This document shows, piece by piece, positions 18,805 to 29,302 of a stretch of DNA of 29,350 nucleotides; positions within the stretch are counted from its first letter, which is position 1, and the number at the start of each line of letters is the position of its first letter. The notes under the pieces are model-generated. The model worked only from the letters and a program-made list of their open reading frames with translations, did not search any database and was not told the origin of the DNA. This DNA is from Armadillidium nasatum. Its lineage: Eukaryota > Arthropoda > Malacostraca > Isopoda > Armadillidiidae. The position numbers were made by a program, and so were the translations under genes. The stretch lies in the NCBI GenBank assembly GCA_009176605.1, contig SEYY01022599.1:1-29350 (forward strand). The letters run 5' to 3'.

Positions 18805-19543
18805 TATAAATTAAAGATAAAGACCAGTTATTTTACCTTTGGGTTGGACATCTTATCCTCAATAGGAACACTTGACTCTTCCACAAAGGGGATCAATCAA
18901 ACCTCTCTTCCCTACTGGGTAATGCACAATATCTGGTATTCTCAAAAATCAAATATGGTGGTGAAGTCTTCAAAAAATTACAGGAACTTCGATGTTGATT
19001 CCTTTGACTGATCAACTGAAACCCTTTTAATAAAAGAATAAAAATGGAAAATTAAACATAAATCCCCCCCTTTGTATGATTAAACTGTAGTAAATTTAGA
19101 TTATTATACTTAAATGAATCTTATCAATTAATTTATTTCAAAACTTTAAATTAAACTATGAGATTTAGATTAAGGAATTTTATCAATTACTTTATTTTTA
19201 AACTTTAAATTTACTCTATTATTACTATTAACTCTTAAATTAGCAAACTCTTAATATTATTTTAAACTTATACAATAATGATTATAAAACTCCTTACTCT
19301 TTTTTTGTTCATCAACAACAAGTATAATCACAACTTACCCAGGGTTGGGGTGTATTTGGTCCAAAAGTTGGTATGTTTCAGAAATAACAACTATCTTCCA
19401 AATTTCTGTTTATGATTTATCAGTATAATTTCTACTGTTTCTTCCAAAAATAACGAAACGAAAATTTTTACTTTATATCAATACTTTTACTTTATATCAA
19501 TACTTTCTAGGGAAAGATATAAGAGAAACGTAACTTCATTTCA
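18171..19543 (-). repeat. 3' LTR of the Ty3/gypsy element
   Basis: 1373 bases, starting TGTAATGGGGG on the + strand and ending CATTTCA, so it has TG...CA termini in either reading. It includes an AAT array (about 18767-18801). It matches 27941-29302 throughout, except that the first about 185 bases are clearly more diverged than the rest. Confidence 0.92.
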
Positions 19544-19557
19544 ATCCTCCCCACCCG
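19544..19557 (-). other. Polypurine tract of the LTR element
   Basis: On the minus strand the bases directly upstream of the 3' LTR read GGGTGGGGAGGAT, a purine-rich tract in the place where plus-strand DNA synthesis is primed in LTR retrotransposons. Confidence 0.75.
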
Positions 19558-19776
19558 TCAACTTGCGTTGACGCACCTTTTCTTTATTTTATGACCATAT
19601 AAATAAAATTCTATTCCAGAAAATAAATCTTTCTTCTTCAAAACAACAAAACAAAAACAATTTTCCTTTAAAAAAAACAAAAATACTTTCTTTTCTTTCA
19701 AAAACTTTAAAAAAAATAATTAACTAAAACTTTCTTTTAATTTTTCTTCTTTTTGTGCAATTAGAGAAGTTTATCA
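19558..19776. other. 3' untranslated region of the LTR element
   Basis: Pyrimidine- and A-rich low-complexity DNA between the SGNH-like ORF and the polypurine tract; no coding signal. Confidence 0.6.
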
Positions 19777-21135
19777 CTAATTACACAATCTTCTGATGGT
19801 ATCTTTAATCTCTCTTGGGGTGGTTTCCTGCCCATGGGCTGCAAGAAACCCTTGCATATGGGCAATCAATTCTCCCAACTTTACTTCCCACTGTCTCAAT
19901 ATCTCATCAGCTCCTGTCGATGCTACTCCCGACTGAACTCCTTCTCCACTGATTACTCCATTAGTTGATCTTGGCCGCACATAGGGTGTTCGTCTTTCTC
20001 TTCTGGAGCTTGCACTTCCCCTAGACCTACTTATTCTGTCTTCTCTTAACCTAACAGGTCCTCCTCCTACTTCAGGTGATGGTTCATTTATAAATCTAAT
20101 TGGGGAGTAACTTCTCCTGGGATGTTCTCCGCTCGGATTTTCCTCCAAACTCAAATTAGCAACAGCCTGCACCGGCATTTCACTCTCTCCAAGCACTTCT
20201 TCTTCTCTATTCATGTTCATTTCTACTCTCTCTCTTTCTACAACATTCAAATCTTCCTCTCTTTCGATGACTCTATCTAACAACTCTACTTCTTCTTCCA
20301 CTACTAACTCTACCACTTCGGATAAACCTTGCCCTGATGGCCCTGGTTGTGAGAGGTCTAATTCAGACGGTTGGTCTTGTCCTATTTGGGATAATGGAGC
20401 TCCCACAGGCACATCAGGAACTGGATTTACCACTATCAACTGTCCAGGTACACTCAATTGAAAAAGTCTGGCTCGATTCATTCTTGACCAAAGCTTCGCA
20501 CATAACAAAGCCACTGGATGTAAACCATCCCTTAAAAACCCACTCTGTCTCAAGGTCCAAACCCTGCCTTCCAAGAAATCCCTAACTCTTGATCTTTGGC
20601 CATATAGAGTGGTCACGGCATACATTACCGGAAATGTCTCCTTCCCCATCCACTGGTATCCATCATGACGTAATGTTTTTAAATGATTATACATGCGTAC
20701 ACTTTGTTGGTGTAACAATTGTGTAGCATATTCAGGTTGCCTATTATATAAATTTTGCAATTCCTGGGGGAAGTTACTAACCCTACGGGAGTTATAGAAA
20801 GCTAAATCCAAAAATGGGGGAATAATCAACAAAATTCTCAATCGGGGATTAATTTCATGACAATGCCTAACAAATTCATCGAACTGACCACAAAACTGGG
20901 TGTTATCATAGTCAAGATTTGCGACAGTAATCCAATAACCTCGATCTCGTGGGGAATTCGTCAGAGGTTGCCTTTTATACGCTTCGCTAATTAGGACGAA
21001 AACTACCAAATGGGTATAAGTGGCATCTAAGATGGTAATCATTTTGTCCTTCAATCCAGATAAGGTAATTCCAGGGTATGACCTAAATTCGACTTCCACA
21101 TTTGGCAATAAATTTTGAGAAAAACCATCCTCCAT
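19777..21135 (-). CDS. SGNH/GDSL-hydrolase-like protein in the env position of the LTR element
   Basis: A 452-codon minus-strand frame downstream of integrase. Just upstream of its first Met, in the same frame, is VLVAGHSWARD, which resembles SGNH block I with the nucleophile Ser after Gly-His. Residues 203-206 read DGLH in the context RDGLHPVALLCAKLW, matching block V (DxxH, catalytic Asp and His). Between them are alternating hydrophobic stretches as expected of a flavodoxin-like alpha/beta fold (THLVVFVLIS about 41-50; RLRILLIIPPFL about 98-109). The C-terminal half (about 225-400) is acidic then Arg/Ser-rich low complexity, ending in a predicted helix. No signal peptide or membrane segment is present, so it is not an envelope protein. 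An acceptor-like TTTGATTCCAG precedes the Ser box, consistent with the spliced messages known for env-position ORFs. Function is unknown. Confidence 0.6.
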   Translation of the reverse strand: MEDGFSQNLLPNVEVEFRSYPGITLSGLKDKMITILDATYTHLVVFVLISEAYKRQPLTNSPRDRGYWITVANLDYDNTQFCGQFDEFVRHCHEINPRLRILLIIPPFLDLAFYNSRRVSNFPQELQNLYNRQPEYATQLLHQQSVRMYNHLKTLRHDGYQWMGKETFPVMYAVTTLYGQRSRVRDFLEGRVWTLRQSGFLRDGLHPVALLCAKLWSRMNRARLFQLSVPGQLIVVNPVPDVPVGAPLSQIGQDQPSELDLSQPGPSGQGLSEVVELVVEEEVELLDRVIEREEDLNVVERERVEMNMNREEEVLGESEMPVQAVANLSLEENPSGEHPRRSYSPIRFINEPSPEVGGGPVRLREDRISRSRGSASSRRERRTPYVRPRSTNGVISGEGVQSGVASTGADEILRQWEVKLGELIAHMQGFLAAHGQETTPREIKDTIRRLCN

Positions 21136-21169
21136 GTCTCTCGCCCAGGAGTGGCCAGCAACTAATACC

Positions 21170-21317
21170 TGGAATCAAATAAATATTAGAATAATCTATC
21201 AAATTAATTATCATCCTTCTTTATTAAATTGTACCCTAACATAATAAGATGTTGCTTCAATACTATAAATTTAATAATTTAAAACTTATATTTTAGATAA
21301 ATAATATATATATATTT

Positions 21318-21380
<63 letters not shown>

Positions 21381-21852
21381 TATTTTTTTTTTTTTTTTTT
21401 CAATATATAAATATACATATATATATATATTAAATATTTTTTTTTCAATTTAATTTTTGTTTCTTTTTCTTTCCAATAAATAGGGGAATACTAAAGGTAA
21501 ATCCTGACATTTTCCTCTTGATCGAGTTTGCGGAATTCTTTCACCAACCTCTATTTGTCTCTCAACTCCATGAATCATGGGTGGTTCTTCTGGTTCAAAG
21601 CCCTCAAAGGAACCACTATTTTGATAAGTTATACGTATATTCTCTTGTTCATTTTCAAGTACTCCATCTTTTTCAACTCCTTCAGGGCCTCAATAGGGGT
21701 GTCGAATATCTATTTGGATCCAATAAGTTAAAGTTATTTGGTAATGATTCTCTCTCTACTATATAAGATGACAAAATCCTGGCTTGGGTTAACTCCCATC
21801 GTCTCTCAGCCTTCATCTAACAAATCAGAGGTATCCCATAATAAGAATGAAT
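21170..21852. other. Non-coding stretch between integrase and the SGNH-like ORF
   Basis: Contains a long T-run array (about 21311-21400 on +, broken by one short ATTA-type interruption), short TA runs near 21303-21315 and 21415-21430, and about 400 bases of mixed sequence with no clear frame in the element's direction. Confidence 0.5.
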
Positions 21853-23480
21853 TTATCTTCTTCTTCCTCCTCGGTGACTACTATCTCGGGATCTTCTTGG
21901 GATAAACCTTCTCTGACTACCGTTATTAATTGGGTCTGTACTTGAGTCAAGACGGAACAAAGTTTCTTTTACTTGTTTTAATTTTTCCTCATCGACCTCG
22001 AAACCCTTCAAAGAACCCTTCTTCATCATCCTCCTCCTCTGGATTGGCGAAACTTTGCTGGGGTTGTTCTTCACTTTTCCTTCAACTACCAAATTCGGCT
22101 CTTCTCGGATGTTAGCTTGTCTTTCTTCATCTGATTTCATAATGTCCCGAAATTCAAACTCATTTCTTAAATATTCTGGGGGCAACTTCCATTTTCTCAA
22201 TTGTCTATGATGGACACGATATTGTTTACCAAGGTGGTCAGCTTCTATTATGTATGTAACCCTATTTGGGTGTACTTGTATGATTTTATAAGGTCCATAA
22301 TATCGAGGTCTGAACTTATTTACAGGTGAGATCCCCAGGGAAATGAACTTTGAGTCCCACCATTTGACCCAATTCATAAGGCTCAAATCTTTGGTGTCCC
22401 TTCTTCCCATCTTCTCGTCTACTCGGGGTAACGGTAACCCAGTGTGCAAAACATGGGCCTTTTTTAAGATGTTCTCACAGGGTGTCAAATTCGTCTCAGA
22501 ATGGGTTGGTATGATTGTAAATTAAAATTACTTGTGAAAGATCTTCATCCCAAGATGTTGGGTGTTTGATGGACATCCTTAAATATTGGCTTAATGTTCT
22601 ATTGACTCTTTCCACTGCACCATTTGAAGCGGGTGTATATGGGGTTGTTAGTATATGTTTAATCCCCTGAGTCCTCAGTAAGTCTTCAAACTCTGGTCCT
22701 ATAAATTCTCTCCCATTATCACTTAACAAGCGTTCAGGAAGCTTAGGGAGGAAGGGCAAGATGTTATTTTTCAAGGCTGAAGTTACTGTTAAACTTTGCT
22801 TATTTCTTAATGGGATTGCCGAGACCCATTTCGTGAAATGATCCACCATGACTAATGCATATTGGTTTCCTTTAGATGATTTAGGAAACTGGATCAAATC
22901 TACCGCAACCAACTCAAAAGGTGTTGATGTAGCTATTTTTAATACAGGCGGTGCATAAATGATGTTGGAAATTTTATACGCCTGACATTTGTAACAGGTG
23001 GATGTTATATCTGCACAAATGGTGTTAATTTTCGGATGCCAGATTCTTTGGATTAAGAGAGAATATAATTTGTGTTTCCCCACATGGGCAAAGTTCACAT
23101 GTGTCTTGATGGCAATTTTCGTCAAATAAGTGTCAGGTACCACCAACGCAAATTCACCTGTTAACATTTCCCGATATAATCGACCATCCCTTAAGTACAA
23201 ATACTTATGGGATCGTGCAAATGGTCTTAAAATTCCCACAAATGGTAAATTCCTTATTATGGCCCGTTTTAATCTTATTAATACTGGATCATGGTCCTGA
23301 ATAAGATCCACTTCCGTATCTTCTATTCCGAGTGGGTTTATAATATCGTCATCCTCATTTCCTACAACATGATATATACGAATTGTTTGTTTCACCTCCC
23401 CACCAGTCTGTTGTTCTCTTCCCTCTTTTGGTGTTTTTACTTCCGATGCCGAACTTTGGTTCTCTTCCATCGACTCATTT
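21853..23480 (-). pseudogene. Integrase of the Ty3/gypsy element
   Basis: In the open frame beginning at 23662 the HHCC zinc-binding region is at residues about 188-226 (H188, H193, C223, C226). The DDE core follows: D255 in VDLIQF, D315 in LSDNGREF, E351 in NGAVERVNRTL, giving the normal 35-residue spacing of the last pair. Further downstream, to 21853, a GPY/F-type C-terminal module reads FRPRYYGPYKI...YRVHHRQLRKW, with a charged tail after it. Integrase inserts the reverse-transcribed DNA into the chromosome. The two ends of this element lying in a TA array suggest the site it chose. Part of a broken polyprotein. Confidence 0.88.
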
Positions 23481-23529
23481 AAGAGATCAAACTCTTGAAA
23501 CTCTCCAGATTTAATCATTTTGGTGGCAC

Positions 23530-23965
23530 TTATTGTTTCTTCTTTCCCAGAGTTCATTAATACCAACAGATTATAATGGACTCCTCCCAAGCACAAAAGA
23601 TGACAAGGATTACCTTCCGTAGAATCTCCATAACGCAAGGGCTTCACATCTCCATAATACACATAAACTTTGATCTTTTTGAATAGTTTGCAAATGCCTG
23701 TATTGCCTGCGTGATTGGGAACTGTCCCACATTCTTCATCAGTTGTAATCTTTTGGTAATTTGTTTTGCATTCTTTCCCGTTGGCAAACCATACTTCACT
23801 CTATTTTCCATAAGTTCATGAATTACCTCTTCTCGTATTGCTTGGTGTTGTTCTTTCGAGCCACATAACCAAGTTGAAAAAGCTTGGAATAATGAATCAC
23901 CTCCGCCAGGCATTTTGATTTCAGAAAAACCTTTAGGAAGGCAATGTCCAAGTGTGACCTCATGA
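23530..23965 (-). pseudogene. OTU-like segment between RNase H and integrase
   Basis: After the RNase H end (VVADVLSRAP) the frame continues with GHCLPKGFSEIKMPGGGDSLFQAFSTWLCG and EQHQAIREEVIHEL, which resembles the start of OTU-family cysteine proteases (DGNCLF.A.S..L.G...H..IR..V...). About 110 residues on, PCHLLCLGGVHYNLLV resembles the OTU C-terminal block with its hydrophobic-His-Tyr. The spacing is that of an OTU fold. OTU enzymes remove ubiquitin or act as viral proteases. In this place it could be a polyprotein-processing or host-interaction domain, or an inactive structural relic. I cannot say that it is catalytic. Confidence 0.5.
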
Positions 23966-25203
23966 TCTTCTTCATTCCCCCTCATGGGTGCTCTTGACAA
24001 AACATCGGCCACCACATTGTTCTTTCCGGGTATATATTTCAACTCATAATCGATGTCATTTAGTTCTTCTAAAGTTCGAGCCACACGCGCATTTACTAAA
24101 GGCATATTATAGAGGAACAACAGGGGCTTATGATCTGTGTGGATGATGACTTGAATACCACACAAGAAGGGTTTTAATGATCTTACTGCCCACCTGATGG
24201 CGGCTATTTCCTTTTCGGTTGTACTATATCGTTGTTCTGCTTTCGAGAAAGTGGTGGAGATGAAGGCTATGGGTAATTCCTTTTCCTGTTGGTCTTGAGC
24301 CAAACAAGCTCCTGCTCCTACATCCGAAGCGTCCACGTACAACTTCAATGGTTGGGCTCCTTCTGAGCGATCAGGATAAGTCAAAATTGGTGGTTCAATT
24401 AGAGTCTTCTTCAGTGTTTCAAATGCCTCATTACACTTCTCAGTCCATTTCAAGGTTTTTCCTCCCAATAATTCAAAAAGAGGCTTGGCGATTACTGAAC
24501 AATGTGGGATATGCCTCCTATAGAAATTTATCATTCCTAAAAACTGTCTTAATTGGCGAATGGTCTTGGGGGTTGGAAATTTCATTATACCCTGTAAACT
24601 TTCATCCAAGGGAACCATCCCATTTTCTGAAACTTTGTGCCCCAAGTATTGAACTTCTTTCCTTAATAGGTATGTTTTAGTGGGTTTTATTTTGAACCCT
24701 GTTTCTTCAAAAGCTTTCAAGACTTTTTCCAATATTTCAAGATGTTTCTCAAAAGTTTCACTTATAATAAGTACGTCATCCAAATATACCATGCATTCGC
24801 TCCATGGGATATGGGACAAAGCGAATCGCATCCCGCGTTGAAATGTAGCTGGTCCGTTTTTGACCCCAAAGGGCATTCGTAGGAACTCCCAGTGGGATAA
24901 TGGGGTAGTAAAAGCTGTTTTTTCAATGCTATTCTCTTCCATCTCTACTTGGTAATAACCTTTAACCAGATCTATGGTGGTAAAATACTTCATCCCTTGT
25001 AGACTGAAAAGCATATCAACAAGATTTGGTATAGGAAAACTATCTCCCTTTGTGACTTTGTTAAGCTCACGGTAGTCTATACAAAGCCGTATAGTTCCGT
25101 CTTTCTTCCTAATGGGTACCACGGGAGCAGAGTAAGGTGATTTACTTCTTCGTATTATTCCCTCTTCTTCCATTTTCTTACAATTTTCCTCTATCTCTTT
25201 CAA
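23966..25203 (-). pseudogene. Reverse transcriptase and RNase H of the Ty3/gypsy element
   Basis: The frame from 25203 carries Ty3-type reverse transcriptase blocks: YSAPVVPIRKKDGTIRLCID at residues 24-43, FTTIDLVKGYYQ (74-85, first catalytic Asp), FLRMPFGVKNGPATFQ (107-122) and the active site YLDD at 140-143. The connection carries QLRQFLGMINFYRRHI (217-232). RNase H follows with YVDASDVGAGACLA (289-302), YSTTEKE (326-332), HTDHKPL (355-361) and ADVLSR (399-404). This enzyme pair copies element RNA into DNA and removes the RNA strand. Confidence 0.93.
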
Positions 25204-25307
25204 TATTGGTCCCTTGTAATCGCCTCACTGGTACTTGCACAGGGTCTTCTGTTAACGTTTCGATCGTATGTTTTATTACACTGGTACATCCTACGTCTGA
25301 ATCTCCC

Positions 25308-26120
25308 TTACTTAAAACAGACTGGATATCGGGCTAATAATAAGGTAAGCTGTTCTCTTTGTTCTGTGGTAACATCTGCTTCTTCTAATCGAAAAGCTTG
25401 TTTGATTTGCTCGTATGTCCACTCTTTCTTCTCTTCTTCATTTGTTCCACCCAATTCTACCAAACCTATTGATGGATGGTAATTTTCTAGTGTTTCCATT
25501 TTTCCTATTATAGATCCTTTTTGTAATTTCTTTGGGCGATCATCATCATTTCGAACGATAAGGATAGCTCTATTCTGATGAAACTTCACCAAAGCCGGAT
25601 CTATACTCAACTTTTTAGGCAACGCCTCCTCGGACTCTACCAACATCACTTGATCTTCAGACAACTCTGGTCTTGTCTTTACCTCTATGGTGGTATACTC
25701 TTTAGGCCGAAGCATGATATTTTCTGCCACTACGCAGGTGAATCTCAAGTTCTGTTCCTCTCTCATATCCACTGCAACTGTCTGTACCTTATTTCCTCTA
25801 CGCACCACCAATTCTTTTGCACTGGGATCAGGCAACAAATGTTCCTTCTTGAGAACATCATACCCAATTACCACGTCATATTCTGTTACCTCATCAGGTA
25901 TGATGATAAACCGGTTTGAGCTTAACATATAATCAGTGGCTAATTTAAATGATATAATTACTTCGCCCATAACGGGGAACTTATTTCTTCCGATTCCTTC
26001 TACACTCCGATAAGCTGTACTCATTCTTGGGTATTTTTCATGGATCTAACACATTGAAACAACGAGCAGTTATTAAGCTAACTTCAGCGCCTGTATCCAC
26101 AAATGCAACACATTTTGTTA
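25308..26120 (-). pseudogene. Aspartic protease region of the Ty3/gypsy element
   Basis: On the minus strand near 26117-26040 the reading CVAFVDTGAEVSLIT contains the DTG active-site triad of retroviral-type aspartic proteases. Further on, GYDVLKKEHLLPDP is typical of the end of Ty3/gypsy proteases (the (I/V)GxD block), followed by a linker towards reverse transcriptase. The enzyme would act as a dimer to cut Gag and Pol. This is broken material. Confidence 0.75.
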
Positions 26121-26498
26121 ACTGGGGCTGATCCGGAATAGAAACTCCTAACAATAATGTTTCATCAGGGGTTCTTATCTCTCTATAGGTTGATAATTTC
26201 TTCTGGTTCTTCGTTATCTTGCTGTCTTTCTCCTGTCACTTCATTTAGACCAAAATTTTTGGTTTCCCTAGAATCTTCAACTTGCCATTCCCTTTCAATG
26301 TCCATTTCAATTTCATTTTCTTCTACACCTCTGATATATGTCTTGTTGACAATTATTAGAATGGTCTTCAGTGATTTGAATCTGAGGAATCTCCTGAGAC
26401 TCTCCAGAAGGTTCCTCTACTCTTTCATCTTCCTGGTTGTGTATCTGTTGATTCTCCAGCAAGAGGTCTTCCCTGCCGGAGCTTATTAGTTTCCCTGG

Positions 26499-27787
26499 TT
26501 AGTTGGGCAATCTTTTCCTAAATGATCCCCCTTCACACAATGGGCACTGTAATTTGTCATTATTCTTGACGGGACAACTCCCCACCAGATGGCCTACTTC
26601 TTTGCAATGTAAACATCTATTTTGGGCTATATAACAATCATCATACTGGTGTCCTCTCTTTCCGCAATATCTGCACAATGGTCGAGCTCGGCACTGACTC
26701 ATGGTGTGTCCTGGTTTCTTACAATGGAAACAGGACTGTCTTGTATTATCTTGAAATCGCCGGTTTGACTGTCCACGATACCATGTTGCTGAATCTCTAG
26801 ATCTTCCTCTGCCATTATACGAGTTATCCTGGTTTCGAGGAGTCTCCTCCCTATTGGGTACTGATTGGGTTATCACATTGATCTTTGCTGGACACCCAAT
26901 GGCCACTTTCCTGGTTGGTGTGAACAACAACACATTCTTGAAGTCATTTCCTGGAACTTAGGTGATACTGAAGCCGGCTGAGTCAAATCAATTAACTTTT
27001 TATCAAAAACTCCCCTTTCAACCGTGTAACTACTATCTACAATAGCCACTAATCTTTCCCAGGGTATTTGCAACCCTAATGATGTTTCAATAGCCATTAA
27101 TGTATTATTAACTTTTGTCTTCACCTCTTCGGGCAAACTCTTTAAAAACCTCTGGCGTACAATGGGCATCTTGGTAACCTCATTTCCAGGAAATGCTTTC
27201 TGAGCCAGACCTATTAATCTTAATGCGAAGAGTGGAATTGTCTCGCCTTCCTTCAAGCTTGCTTCTGTAAAATTTTCGGAGTCCACTCTCAATTCTTTTT
27301 CAAGCTCTTCTCTGTACCACTGCAACATTCGTTCCCTTACTTCTCCATATTCTACAGAAGTTTGAGCTATGATCTTATAAACCTCCGATGCAACTCCTTC
27401 TAAATGTTGGCCCAATAAGGGTACTCTTCCTTCAACCGAACCAGGATAGGTAACTGCACAATAATCTTCAAACCGGGTTAAAAATTGTACCAACGTTTCT
27501 CCGGAACTCATTCGAAATTTCCCTGGTGGTATTACCTTTGGTTTCTTCTCAATCGCCAGTGCCTGGATTAATGCTGTCACAGATTGTACTAATTCAGCAT
27601 TTTGCTGAAGCAAAGCATCTAAAGTTCGACCACCTGCAAAACTATTATTATTTTCTCCCGAATGATTATTTAGATCACCCAAATTTGGTGGATTATTATT
27701 ATTTCCAACAGGAGGGTTCTCTGAAGGATTTGCCTCTGAAGCAGGAATTTTAACATTATCCAGCTGGGAATTCATGTCATCAGTCAT
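26499..27787 (-). pseudogene. Gag of the Ty3/gypsy element with three CCHC zinc knuckles
   Basis: The N-terminal frame from 27787 starts with an Asn-rich linker and a short helical region (LLQQNAELVQSVTALIQAL), then a Ty3-type capsid core with FRMSSGETLVQFLTRFEDYC and later RLIGLAQKAFPGNE...RQRFLKSLPEEVK. The nucleocapsid part near 26735-26570 has three CX2CX4HX4C zinc knuckles in a row (CFHC...H...C, CRYC...H...C, CLHC...H...C), preceded by an Arg-rich stretch. Gag forms the particle and packages element RNA. Start at 27787 is preceded by a T-run on + (A-run in the element's sense) close to the ATG. Confidence 0.88.
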
Positions 27788-27812
27788 ATTTTTTTTTTTT
27801 TTTTTTTTTTCA

Positions 27813-27924
27813 AGAATGGAATGAGTGAGTATTAGAATGCAAGAAGGGACTTATCCCAGAAATGTGAATCAGAGTGACAGAACACTCAGCAGCAGAGGTA
27901 GGCACCTCAAAGGGAATAACTACG
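27813..27924 (-). promoter_or_regulatory. Untranslated leader of the LTR element
   Basis: Short region between the primer site and gag; the packaging signal would be expected here, but no specific motif is identified. Confidence 0.5.
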
Positions 27925-27935
27925 CTCTGCTACCA
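27925..27935 (-). other. Primer binding site for initiator methionine tRNA
   Basis: On the minus strand TGGTAGCAGAG lies five bases inside the 5' LTR. It is the complement of the 3' end of animal initiator tRNA-Met (CTCTGCTACCA). The match as seen is 11 bases, so another tRNA with the same acceptor end is not excluded. Confidence 0.75.
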
Positions 27936-27940
27936 ATTTA

Positions 27941-28550
27941 TGTAATGGGGGCTCATTACAGAAAAAATGGAGAAAGTGAACGTTGACTCTTACCACGATA
28001 AATATTTGACGAGATTTCCCCACTTTTCCTCAGGAGTTTCGTTTGAGAACGTGGGTACGAACAACGAAAATTTCCTGTAGATTTTTATCCCCGTCCACTT
28101 TTTTTAGATTCCCTAAAAGGGCAAATTCAGCTGCTGAGTAAAAATAAATAGACTTAATTAAATATGATAAATTCTTCAAAATATAATAATAACTTTTTAA
28201 ATAAAATACTCACTCAAGACTGATGATTTAGGTATTTAGACCAGACAATTATTAATTCTTCAAAAAGGGGACAACAAATAAACCTTTTTCTTATGTATTA
28301 ATATATTAAATATAGCACATTACAATAATAAATAACTCTATTTTTTTAATATATATTTACAAGCCTATCTAACTAGGGAAGCTTCCTCTAATAATGATAA
28401 ATTATTTAAATGATAAAATACCTAACACAAAAATAAATATAAAATTAACTTTTAATTCTTAGAAAATTATAGAACGCTTTTAATATATAACTGTACAAAA
28501 TAATACAAAAACCTAGCCAATAAATAAGTAATCAAAATCAATGTTAGACA

Positions 28551-28581
<31 letters not shown>

Positions 28582-29300
28582 TATAAATTAAAGATAAAGA
28601 CCAGTTATTTTACCTTTGGGTTGGACATCTTATCCTCAATAGGAACACTTGACTCTTCCACAAAGGGGATCAATCGATAACCTCTCTTCCCTACTGGGTA
28701 ATGCACAATATCTGGTATTCTCAAAATCAAATATGGTGGTGAAGTCTTGAGAAAAATTACAGGAACTTCGATGTTGATTCCTTGGACTGGTCAACTGAAA
28801 CCCTTTTAATAAAAGAATAAAAAATGGAAAATTAAACATAAATCCCCCCCTTTGTATGATTAAACTGTAGTAAATTTAGATTATTATACTTAAATGAATC
28901 TTATCAATTAACTTATTTCAAAACTTTAAATTAAACTATGAGATTTAGATTAAGGAATTTTATCAATTACTTTATTTTTAAACCTTAAATTTACTCCATT
29001 ATTACTATTAACTTTTAAATCAGCAAACTCTTAATATTATTTTAAACTTATACAATAATGATTATAAAACTTCTTACTCTTTTTTTGTTCATCAACAAAA
29101 GTATAATCACAACTTACCCAGGGTTGGGGTGTATAAGGTCCAAAAGTTGGTATGTTTCAGAAATAACAACTATCTTCCAAATTTCTGTTTATGATTTTCA
29201 ATATAATTTCTATCGTTTTTCTTCAAAAATAACCAAACAAAATATTTACTTTATATCAATACTTTCTAAGGGAAAGATATAAAAAAACGTAACTTCATTT

Positions 29301-29302
<2 letters not shown>
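27941..29302 (-). repeat. 5' LTR of the Ty3/gypsy element
   Basis: 1362 bases, TG...CA, colinear with 18171-19543. The promoter for the element's RNA should lie here. The AAT array inside it is shorter (about 28551-28580) than in the other LTR. Confidence 0.92.

Larger units (their letters stand above)
18171..29302 (-). mobile_element. Ty3/gypsy LTR retrotransposon with SGNH-like 3' ORF
   Basis: An 11.1-kb element on the minus strand with both LTRs, bounded by TA arrays. Order in its own direction: 5' LTR (27941-29302), primer site (27925-27935), gag (about 27787-26499), protease (about 26117-26040), reverse transcriptase and RNase H (25203 to about 23990), OTU-like segment, integrase (to about 21853), SGNH-like ORF (21135-19777), polypurine tract, 3' LTR (18171-19543). 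RNase H before integrase, a YLDD reverse transcriptase and a GPY/F-type integrase tail place it in Ty3/gypsy (Metaviridae). Much of it reads openly, but it appears broken at about five places. Most of the LTR length is near-identical between copies, so the insertion is fairly young. It lies antisense to the PAFAH1B-like gene. Confidence 0.9.

Noticed and set aside
19777-21170. SGNH-like ORF as a captured copy of the nearby PAFAH1B gene, which belongs to the same enzyme superfamily
   Set aside because: Beyond the general SGNH boxes the sequence shows none of the PAFAH1B features (QGDGRW start, GIGGD, VGTNNHE type blocks). The neighbourhood appears to be coincidence.
27925-27935. Fragment of a tRNA gene
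   Set aside because: CTCTGCTACCA sits exactly five bases from the LTR and no cloverleaf surrounds it, so it is the primer binding site.
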